Positions 1-5,211 of a DNA stretch of 6,288 nt are shown here, piece by piece (positions within the stretch are counted from its first letter, which is position 1; every line of letters begins with the position of its first letter). Position numbers and translations under genes: made by a program. Location of the stretch: the NCBI GenBank assembly GCA_017990865.1, contig JAGNNB010000180.1, positions 1 through 6,288 on the forward strand, read 5' to 3'. Origin of the DNA: Lysobacteraceae bacterium. Lineage in GTDB: Bacteria > Pseudomonadota > Gammaproteobacteria > Xanthomonadales > Xanthomonadaceae. The notes under the pieces are model-generated. The model was not told the origin of the DNA, did no database searches, and was given only the letters and a program-made list of their open reading frames with translations.

Positions 1-65
1 CCTGCAACTACGTGCTGGTGGAGAATTCGTCCCGCTTCAAGCCCGGCTCGGCTGCGGGTTTCTGA
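1..65 (+). CDS. 3' end of an unidentified upstream gene (partial)
   Basis: One frame, read from base 3, stays open to a TGA at 63-65 and encodes the tail [20 protein letters not shown]. The other two forward frames run past this point into the era promoter region, so this is the likeliest end of the upstream gene. The gene before era in many gammaproteobacteria is rnc (ribonuclease III). This tail does not resemble the end of a double-stranded-RNA-binding domain, so I do not assign it. With only 20 residues visible, no function can be given, and even its coding status is inferred from position and the stop codon. Confidence 0.45.
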   Translation, partial: CNYVLVENSSRFKPGSAAGF

Positions 66-76
66 GAGAGTGTCGC

Positions 77-105
77 GCCCGGGCGGTCGATAGCCCCGCC
101 CGGGC
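77..105. other. GC-only hairpin between upstream gene and era
   Basis: GCCCGGGCGG (77-86) and CCGCCCGGGC (96-105) are a perfect 10-bp inverted repeat around a 9-nt loop. It begins 11 bp after the upstream stop codon. Only two T residues follow, so it is a poor intrinsic terminator by the classic U-tract criterion. It may still attenuate upstream transcription or protect a 3' end. It also occupies the position where a -35 element for era would lie. Confidence 0.6.
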
Positions 106-106
106 T

Positions 107-112
107 TACAAT
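107..112 (+). promoter_or_regulatory. Candidate -10 box for era, possibly leaderless
   Basis: TACAAT matches the sigma-70 -10 consensus TATAAT at five of six bases. It ends 6 bp before the era ATG at 119, so transcription would begin at or within about a base of the start codon. There is no Shine-Dalgarno-like stretch upstream of the ATG, which agrees with a leaderless message. No good -35 hexamer is visible; the hairpin at 77-105 occupies that position. This is a prediction from sequence only. Confidence 0.45.
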
Positions 113-118
113 GCCGAC

Positions 119-1054
119 ATGACCGCATCCCCTTATCGCGCCGGCCACGTCGCCGTCCTCGGCCGGCCCAACGTCGGAAAATCCACCCTGATCAACGCGC
201 TCGTCGGCACGAAGGTCAGCATCGTCTCACCCAGGCCGCAGACCACGCGCCATCGTTTGCTCGGCATCGCTACCTTTCCGGAAGGGCAGTTGGTGCTGGT
301 CGATACGCCGGGTATCCACGCCGACAAAGGCAAAGCCACCGCGTCGGCGATGCATCGCATGATGAATCGCGCCGCGCGCGGCGCGCTGGAAGGCGTGGAC
401 GCGGCGGTGCTGGTGGTGCGCGCCGGGCAGTGGAGCGACGAGGACACGCTGGCCTACACCGCGCTGAAAGACGCCGGTATTCCGGTGATGCTGGCGGTCA
501 ATCAAGTGGACCGCTACCCCGACAAAACCGCGCTGCTGCCGTATCTGAAGGACGCCGCGGACGGGCGCGAGTTCGCCAGCATCCATCCGATCTCCGCGCT
601 CAAGCGCAGCGGCCTGCAGCCGCTGACGAAAGCGCTGATCGCGTCCATGCCCGAACAACCGGCGTTGTACGGCGAAGACGACATCACCGACCGCAGTCAG
701 CGCTTTCTCGCCGGCGAATTGATCCGCGAACAACTGATGCGCCAGCTCGGCGCGGAGTTGCCGTACGCCACCACGGTGGAAATCGAACGTTTCGAGGAAG
801 ACGTTTCCTCGAAGAAGAAAGGCCACAGCGAACCGATGTTCCGCATCGGCGCGGTGATCTGGGTGGAACGCGATAGTCAGAAAGCCATCGTCATCGGCAA
901 AGGCGGCGCCCGCTTGCGCGAGATCGGCACCAAGGCCCGGCAGCAGATGGAACGCATGTTCGGCGTCAAAATCTTCCTCGAGACCTGGGTCCGCGTACGC
1001 GAGGGCTGGTCGGACGACGAGACAGCGTTGAAGGCGTTCGGGTATAGCGAATGA
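119..1054 (+). CDS. era: Era, ribosome-assembly GTPase
   Basis: Era is an essential cytoplasmic GTPase that binds the 3' end of 16S rRNA and helps 30S subunits mature. The 311-residue product has the usual family layout and length. The GTPase domain shows the P-loop GRPNVGKST (15-23), switch I QTTRHR (41-46), DTPG (62-65) and the SAL motif (159-161). A C-terminal type-2 KH domain follows, with IGKGG at 259-263 and the family ending [12 protein letters not shown]. Two features are unusual. The G4 motif, normally NKxD, reads NQVD at 128-131. A short lysine-rich insert near 229-239 (SSKKKGH) lengthens the hairpin in the KH domain relative to E. coli and, as I recall them, Xanthomonas homologues. 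The ATG at 119 is the start that gives a normal N terminus. recO follows on the same strand after a 202-bp repeat-bounded spacer. The identification is secure. Confidence 0.98.
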   Translation: MTASPYRAGHVAVLGRPNVGKSTLINALVGTKVSIVSPRPQTTRHRLLGIATFPEGQLVLVDTPGIHADKGKATASAMHRMMNRAARGALEGVDAAVLVVRAGQWSDEDTLAYTALKDAGIPVMLAVNQVDRYPDKTALLPYLKDAADGREFASIHPISALKRSGLQPLTKALIASMPEQPALYGEDDITDRSQRFLAGELIREQLMRQLGAELPYATTVEIERFEEDVSSKKKGHSEPMFRIGAVIWVERDSQKAIVIGKGGARLREIGTKARQQMERMFGVKIFLETWVRVREGWSDDETALKAFGYSE

Positions 1055-1055
1055 T

Positions 1056-1086
1056 CCGGGAATCGGGAATGGGGAATCGGGAATCG
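1056..1086. repeat. Left arm of 31-bp inverted repeat (GGGAATC heptads)
   Basis: This arm starts one base after the era TGA. From 1058 to 1085 it consists of four exact-length 7-bp units: GGGAATC, GGGAATG, GGGAATC and GGGAATC. Its reverse complement is found at 1221-1251 with 30 of 31 positions identical. I recall similar GGGAATC-type spacer repeats in xanthomonad genomes, but cannot check how this copy compares. Confidence 0.9.
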
Positions 1087-1220
1087 ATGTCCTCGCGCCC
1101 GATTCTCGTTGCGAATGGTCGACGAGATATCTTCGATCGCTTTTGTCTGGATCGACAGCATTCTCTCCGTCTTTTTGATGGCGATGAGTCCCGCTTCACG
1201 ACTGATCGTACGCTTCGTTC

Positions 1221-1251
1221 CGATTCCCGATTCCCCATTCCCGATTCTCGG
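1221..1251. repeat. Right arm of 31-bp inverted repeat
   Basis: This is the inverted partner of 1056-1086. Read on the minus strand it is again four 7-bp units, GAGAATC, GGGAATG, GGGAATC and GGGAATC, with one G-to-A difference in the outermost unit. It ends 5 bp before the recO ATG and so occupies the place where a ribosome-binding site would normally lie. No AGGAGG-like sequence is present there. Confidence 0.9.
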
Positions 1252-1256
1252 CTTTA

Positions 1257-2084
1257 ATGCGCTACACCGCCGAACTCGCCTTCGTCCTGCACGCCCGCGC
1301 TTGGCGCGAGACGAGTTTGTTGGTCGAAGTGCTGAGTCATGCGCATGGGCGCATCGGTTTGGTCGCGCGCGGTGTGCAAGGGCCGAAAAAGCACATGCTG
1401 CGCGCGGCGTTGCAGCCGCTGCAGCACATCCGTTTCGACGGCGTGCAGCGCGGAGAACTCGCGCATCTCAATACCGCCGAGGCCATCGACGAAGCGCCGC
1501 GTCTGCAGGGCGACGCGATGCTGGCCGGTTTCTATCTCAACGAGGTGATGCTGCGGCTGGCGCCGCGCCACGACGATCAAGGCGGGCTGTACGCGATCTA
1601 CGGCGAAACCCGCGCACGGTTGGCGCTGACGGATTTGTCGCTGGCGTGGACGTTGCGGCGTTTCGAGCGCGACCTGCTCGATGCTCTCGGTGTGGGTTTT
1701 GCTCTGGAATTCGACGGCGACGGCGAGGCGATCGATCCGGCCGCGCGCTATCGCTTGGATGCCGACCACGGCCCGCGTCGCGTGCTGGGCGAGGCGGCGA
1801 ACGTCAGTCGCGAAGCGCGCGGCGAAACCGCGACGGGTCGCGCCTTGCTCGACTTGGCCGCCGATCGCGAACCCTGCGCCGAGGATCTGCCCGGGCTGCG
1901 TCGCGTGATGCGCGCTGTGTTGTTGCATCACCTCGGCGGACGCGGACTGAAATCGTGGGAGTTGATCGCGTCGCTGCCGCGCGGGGTGGACGCCAAATCG
2001 CGAGACGACAGATCGGCGGGCGACACCTCCGCTATCGATGCCGATGTGCCTGCATCGAATACGTCTTATCCCGACGAAGCCTGA
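1257..2084 (+). CDS. recO: RecO, recombination mediator protein
   Basis: RecO works with RecR and RecF in the cytoplasm to load RecA on SSB-coated single-stranded DNA during gap repair, and can anneal strands itself. The N-terminal OB-fold is recognisable from [18 protein letters not shown] (9-26), the [10 protein letters not shown] stretch (30-39) and LQP (52-54). The helical region follows ([16 protein letters not shown], 91-106), and the family ending [13 protein letters not shown] lies before residue 238. The protein is 275 residues, longer than the usual 230-250, because of a roughly 35-residue polar tail (241-275) rich in Asp, Ser and Ala that is probably disordered. ATG 1257 is the only plausible start: the upstream frame has no start codon before the stop at 1203. 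There is no Shine-Dalgarno sequence and the inverted repeat ends 5 bp upstream. era-recO adjacency is a conserved gene order. The last 19 bp overlap the convergent phosphorelay gene. Confidence 0.95.
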   Translation: MRYTAELAFVLHARAWRETSLLVEVLSHAHGRIGLVARGVQGPKKHMLRAALQPLQHIRFDGVQRGELAHLNTAEAIDEAPRLQGDAMLAGFYLNEVMLRLAPRHDDQGGLYAIYGETRARLALTDLSLAWTLRRFERDLLDALGVGFALEFDGDGEAIDPAARYRLDADHGPRRVLGEAANVSREARGETATGRALLDLAADREPCAEDLPGLRRVMRAVLLHHLGGRGLKSWELIASLPRGVDAKSRDDRSAGDTSAIDADVPASNTSYPDEA

Positions 2085-2896
2085 TCCCGCAGCGCCTGCA
2101 ACGTATCGATCAGCGCGCCCTCGAACTGCCGTCTCGCACGTTCCGCATTCGGTGCTGCCTGCAAATCGCGCGCGGCGGCCTGCAGACGCGCCGCGCCGAC
2201 GAATCCCGCGCTCGCCAGAAGTTTGTGCAGCTCCGCGCGCAACATCGCCGCGTCGTCATCGCGCAAGGCATCGGCGATGCGCTGCGCCTGTTGCGGCAAT
2301 TCCGCCAACAGCATGCGCCGCATCGCCGCGACGTGTTCCGGTCGGCCGTTGAGCGCGCGCAATGCCGTTTCGTTGTCGAAAACAGGCATTTTGCCGCAGG
2401 TCGGATGTTCGATGCCGTCGCTCGTGTCGGGTATCGCCGTTGACGGCTCGTTCCGCGAATGCGTCGCGCTCGCGATGAAGCGCCGAATCGCGCCATGCAG
2501 CGCGGCGATGCTCAACGGTTTGATCAGGACTTCCTCGAAGCCGGCGTCGATCAATCCGTCCAACACCGTCTTCGCGGTTTCGGCCGTATGCGCTAGCGCG
2601 GGCGTCGTGTGCCCTTGCGCGCGCAAATGCCCGAGGACATCGACGCCGCGGCCGTCGGGCAGATGGGCGTCGATAAGCCACAGGTCGAAGTCGCGTTCGG
2701 ACGCCAACCGCATGGCCTCGGCGGCGCTGGTCGCCAGCGCCACGCGCGCCGGATAGGCGGCGATCGCGTCGCGCAAAAACGCCGCGCTCACCGGGTCGTC
2801 CTCGACCAGCAAAAGATGCGGCGTCGCGGACGACGGGGCATCGGTCGCGGCCGAATCGCTTGCCTTCGCGCCGGACTCATCCTTGTCGTGATTCAT
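2066..2896 (-). CDS. Orphan receiver-HPt phosphorelay protein
   Basis: This 276-residue cytoplasmic protein joins a response-regulator receiver domain (about 27-143) to a histidine phosphotransfer domain (about 172-272). The receiver has the full catalytic set: acidic pair D33/D34 in LLLVEDDP, phospho-acceptor D76 in [10 protein letters not shown]104 in ALAHTAE and K126 in VLIKPLS. The HPt has the signature [11 protein letters not shown] with phospho-histidine H224. The N-terminal 26 residues and the 144-171 linker look disordered. There is no kinase, membrane or DNA-binding domain, so the protein should relay phosphate between a hybrid kinase and a final regulator encoded elsewhere; this role is inferred from the domains. 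The minus-strand start is preceded by GGAG (2902-2905) five bases upstream. The gene is divergent from the YdbH-like gene and overlaps recO tail to tail. No specific gene name is justified. Confidence 0.94.
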   Translation of the reverse strand: MNHDKDESGAKASDSAATDAPSSATPHLLLVEDDPVSAAFLRDAIAAYPARVALATSAAEAMRLASERDFDLWLIDAHLPDGRGVDVLGHLRAQGHTTPALAHTAETAKTVLDGLIDAGFEEVLIKPLSIAALHGAIRRFIASATHSRNEPSTAIPDTSDGIEHPTCGKMPVFDNETALRALNGRPEHVAAMRRMLLAELPQQAQRIADALRDDDAAMLRAELHKLLASAGFVGAARLQAAARDLQAAPNAERARRQFEGALIDTLQALRDQASSG

Positions 2897-2901
2897 CGTC
2901 G

Positions 2902-2905
2902 CTCC
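2902..2905 (-). promoter_or_regulatory. Ribosome-binding site of receiver-HPt gene
   Basis: On the minus strand GGAG lies five bases before the ATG at 2896-2894. This is close to ideal spacing and fixes the start of the receiver-HPt protein. It contrasts with the divergent gene, which has no such site. Confidence 0.6.
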
Positions 2906-2907
2906 GC

Positions 2908-2914
2908 TATTCTG
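2908..2914. promoter_or_regulatory. Overlapping divergent -10 elements
   Basis: The plus strand reads TATTCT (2908-2913), a -10-like box 7 bp before the ATG at 2921. The minus strand reads CAGAAT (2914-2909), a -10-like box serving the receiver-HPt gene. The two boxes share their key bases: the A at the second position of one is opposite the T at the sixth position of the other, in both directions. A weak plus-strand -35 candidate, TTGTCG (2883-2888), lies at a long 19-bp spacing. Transcription to the right would start at or next to the ATG, giving a leaderless mRNA. Predicted only. Confidence 0.45.
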
Positions 2915-2920
2915 TCCGGC

Positions 2921-5110
2921 ATGTCGCGCCGACCCGAACCGATCTTAGGCAATCGCGGATGCGTCCGTCCAGACGGCGCCTCGCAGCCGCGTCGGCGCGA
3001 TTCGGGTTTCCTCGCAAGAATCGCCGCGGGTCTGGCGGTCGCTTTCGCCCTCATGATCATCGGTACCGCGCCCGCGCAGGCGCGAACGCTGCACGCCAAG
3101 ATCGCGAAGCTGACCACCGGTATCGCCACGCTGCAGCAGGTGCGCGTCGATCTGGAGTGGCCGGCGACGGCGGAGCAGGGACGTTTGCGCATTCGCGCCG
3201 CGCGGATCGATGCGCCCGATCTGGGTTACGGCGGACGCGATGTCGCCTGGGAATGTCCGCTGCGCCGCGACGGCGCGGGCGGTTGGCGCTGCGAGGGCGC
3301 ATTGCGCGGCGAGGGCGTGCGGCCGTCGCGTCTCGCGGTCGATCTGGGTACCGCATTCACCGATATTCGCTTGACGCAAGGCGATGCGCGCATCGACGTG
3401 CATCGGGTCGCCGCCGCGCCGGACGATACGCGGATCGATCTGACGCGTGTGCCGCTGGCGTGGCTGCAGGCGATGTCGCAGCAAGCGTGGGCGGAAGGGC
3501 GATTGAAGTCCGGCACCGTCGATGCGCAGTTGCGGGTTCGCGCGCCGCAGAACGCGCTGCTCGAAATCGGCGGGCCGTTGCGCTTCTCCGCCGCGTCCTT
3601 CGATACGCCCGACGCCAGCGTCGCCGCGGAACATTTGAGCGGACGTTTCGACTTGCAGACCTCGTTCGGCCCGCGCGAACGCCGCGTGCGTCTGGACGGC
3701 GAATGGAACGGCGGCGAATTGCTGTTCGGCAGCGCGTATGTCGCATTGCCGACATCGTCGGTCGGATTCGCGATCGAGGCCGTAGGCGATGCGACGGGTT
3801 GGCGATTGCCGAAGATCGAATGGCGCGACGGCGCTGTGTTGCGCGCGGAAGGCGATGCGGCGTTCGCGAATGACGGCGCGTTGCGCGCGCTCGATCTGCG
3901 CTTGGACAGCCGCGATGCGAAACCGCTGACGGCGCGTTACTTGTCCGGTTGGCTCAGCGTCTTCGGCTTGAGCGATCTCGCGCTCGATGGCGGTCTGCAA
4001 GCGAGACTCAGACTCGATCGAAACGGTTTGCGCGGCCTCGATGCGCATTTGACCGCGCTTGACGTGCGCGACGGCGCGGACGTTTTCCGTTTCGACGATC
4101 TCGACGGCGATCTGCGGTTTTCGGCCGATACGCCCGTGGACAGCGATCTGCGCTGGGCCGGCGGGCGCTTGTATGGCTTGGATTTCGGCGAAGCTATGGT
4201 GCCGTTGCGCAGCGCCGACGGCGTTATCGCGTTTCGTGCACCGGTGAGTTTTTCCGCGGTGGGCGGGCGCATGCGCTTCGATCGCTTCGAACTGCAGCCG
4301 CGCGTCGGCGAACAAGGGCTGCAAAGCCGTTTCGGCCTCACGCTCGAAGACATGGACCTGGGCAAACTGTCGCAGGCGCTGGGTTGGCCGGCGTTCCGCG
4401 GCACGCTCGGCGGTCGCATTCCGGACGCGCGTTATGTCGACGATCGTTTGAGTTTCGAGGGCGGTTTGGCGATGGATGTGTTCGACGGCCGCGTCAGTCT
4501 TTCGTCGTTGGCGATGGAGCGCCCGTTCGGCGTGGCGCCGACGTTGTCGGCCGATTTGGAACTCGACGATCTCGATCTGCGCAGCGTCACCGAAGTCTTC
4601 GATTTCGGCAGCATCACCGGCCGTTTGGACGGCAGCATTCGCAATATCCGCTTGGTCGATTGGTCCGCCACCGCGTTCGACGCCGATCTGCATACCGATC
4701 GCGATGCCGCCAAGCGCCGACGCGAACGTCAACGCATCAGCCAACGCGCGGTGCAGAACATTTCCAGCGTCGGCGACGCGTCGTTCGTCACCAGCCTGCA
4801 AGGCCAGCTCATCGGGCTGTTCGACGATTTCGGCTATCGCCGCATCGGCATCACCTGCCGCTTGCGCAACGAAGTCTGCGCGATGGGCGGGCTGGACAGC
4901 TTGGGCGGTTTCGCGGCGGCGACCGATGCGAATGCCACCGACGCCGGCCCGGCGAAGCCCCATTCAGACAACGACGGATTTACTATCGTCGAAGGCGCGG
5001 GGCTGCCGCGCTTGAACGTGGTGGGTTTCAAGCGTCGGGTGGATTGGCCCACCCTGGTCGAGCGGTTGGCGGCCATCGGCTCGGGGGATATCAAACCCGT
5101 CGTCGAATAG
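2921..5110 (+). CDS. ydbH: YdbH-like AsmA-family intermembrane protein
   Basis: This 729-residue protein probably spans the periplasm from the inner membrane and takes part in phospholipid transport to the outer membrane, as E. coli YdbH does redundantly with TamB and YhdP. It has a basic N terminus (RRR, 24-26), a hydrophobic segment at about 30-50 that is either an anchor or a signal peptide (APAQAR could be cut), and then a long stretch of alternating beta-strand-like sequence typical of AsmA-like repeats. The C-terminal half (LTLEDMDLGKLSQALGWP at 473 on; RQRISQRAVQNISSVGD at 603-619) matches my memory of the YdbH/PF11739 family. Cysteine pairs C112/C124 and C646/C653 could form disulfides. 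It is shorter than E. coli YdbH (about 880). ATG 2921 is chosen because earlier in-frame starts lie inside the opposite gene. The next gene encodes a YnbE/YdbL-type lipoprotein, which supports the assignment. The PF11739 label 'dicarboxylate transport' is an old name that I would not rely on. Confidence 0.83.
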   Translation: MSRRPEPILGNRGCVRPDGASQPRRRDSGFLARIAAGLAVAFALMIIGTAPAQARTLHAKIAKLTTGIATLQQVRVDLEWPATAEQGRLRIRAARIDAPDLGYGGRDVAWECPLRRDGAGGWRCEGALRGEGVRPSRLAVDLGTAFTDIRLTQGDARIDVHRVAAAPDDTRIDLTRVPLAWLQAMSQQAWAEGRLKSGTVDAQLRVRAPQNALLEIGGPLRFSAASFDTPDASVAAEHLSGRFDLQTSFGPRERRVRLDGEWNGGELLFGSAYVALPTSSVGFAIEAVGDATGWRLPKIEWRDGAVLRAEGDAAFANDGALRALDLRLDSRDAKPLTARYLSGWLSVFGLSDLALDGGLQARLRLDRNGLRGLDAHLTALDVRDGADVFRFDDLDGDLRFSADTPVDSDLRWAGGRLYGLDFGEAMVPLRSADGVIAFRAPVSFSAVGGRMRFDRFELQPRVGEQGLQSRFGLTLEDMDLGKLSQALGWPAFRGTLGGRIPDARYVDDRLSFEGGLAMDVFDGRVSLSSLAMERPFGVAPTLSADLELDDLDLRSVTEVFDFGSITGRLDGSIRNIRLVDWSATAFDADLHTDRDAAKRRRERQRISQRAVQNISSVGDASFVTSLQGQLIGLFDDFGYRRIGITCRLRNEVCAMGGLDSLGGFAAATDANATDAGPAKPHSDNDGFTIVEGAGLPRLNVVGFKRRVDWPTLVERLAAIGSGDIKPVVE

Positions 5111-5144
5111 GCCCGCCGCGCCGTCGTCGCCGCCCGTTGTCGCT

Positions 5145-5150
5145 TACTCT
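5145..5150 (+). promoter_or_regulatory. Weak candidate -10 box before lipoprotein gene
   Basis: TACTCT in the 101-bp spacer after the YdbH-like gene resembles a -10 box (four of six to consensus) and would start transcription near 5157, just inside the tandem repeat. No -35 element is evident. Co-transcription from the upstream gene is equally possible, because no terminator is seen between 5111 and 5211. Confidence 0.25.
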
Positions 5151-5151
5151 A

Positions 5152-5195
5152 GTCGTATGCCCGTCGTAGCCCCGTTGTACCCCAGTCGTACCCCT
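5152..5195 (+). repeat. Four 11-bp tandem repeats in lipoprotein gene leader
   Basis: Four consecutive 11-bp units fill 44 bp: GTCGTATGCCC (5152-5162), GTCGTAGCCCC (5163-5173), GTTGTACCCCA (5174-5184) and GTCGTACCCCT (5185-5195). The shared core is GTCGTA followed by a C run. The array ends 5 bp before the GGAG ribosome-binding site of the lipoprotein gene. A period of 11 bp is close to one helical turn, so the units face nearly the same side of the DNA. Its function is unknown; it may be an iterated binding site, a leader RNA element or simple slippage. Confidence 0.8.
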
Positions 5196-5200
5196 CTTTT

Positions 5201-5204
5201 GGAG
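5201..5204 (+). promoter_or_regulatory. Ribosome-binding site of lipoprotein gene
   Basis: GGAG, seven bases before ATG 5212, is a good Shine-Dalgarno site. It selects 5212 over the out-of-frame ATG at 5157 and places the start directly before a textbook lipoprotein signal peptide. Confidence 0.75.
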
Positions 5205-5211
5205 ATCGTCC

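Larger units (their letters stand above)
1055..1256. other. Repeat-bounded era-recO spacer
   Basis: This 202-bp gap holds two 31-bp inverted-repeat arms and a 134-bp centre (1087-1220). The centre is less GC-rich than the flanking genes. It has a weak 6-bp stem (TCTCGT 1104-1109 with ACGAGA 1122-1127) and a run of five T at 1172-1176. The short open frames on both strands encode the low-complexity MGNRES-type peptides expected from translating the repeat itself, so I do not call a gene. The element reaches from 1 base after the era stop to 5 bases before the recO ATG. It could be a non-autonomous mobile element, a structured RNA spacer or an attenuator. No target-site duplication is visible at its edges. 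Confidence 0.65.

Noticed and set aside
1143..1164. Promoter for recO inside the repeat centre (TTGTCT with CATTCT)
   Set aside because: The spacing between the two hexamers is about 10 bp, too short for a sigma-70 promoter.
966..1238. Small proteins of the MGNRES type from the era-recO spacer on both strands
   Set aside because: The peptides are translations of the GGGAATC repeat and have no supporting initiation signals.
1056..1251. CRISPR-like or transposon insertion with target duplication
   Set aside because: There are only two arms, inverted rather than direct, with no spacers, no transposase and no matching flanking bases, so neither label can be supported.
1109..2443. Long plus-strand open frame crossing the spacer, recO and part of the receiver-HPt gene
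   Set aside because: It is in a different frame from recO, is extremely arginine- and alanine-rich, and has no recognisable domain. It is a high-GC shadow.
2609..2920. Extending the YdbH-like protein upstream to an in-frame start at 2609
   Set aside because: This would add 104 residues antisense to the well-supported receiver-HPt gene and would bury the signal or anchor segment inside the protein.
2945..4963. A 672-codon minus-strand open frame opposite ydbH
   Set aside because: Its composition (Ala/Arg/Gln-rich, no domains) fits the antisense of a GC-biased gene, and the plus strand encodes a clear secreted AsmA-like protein.
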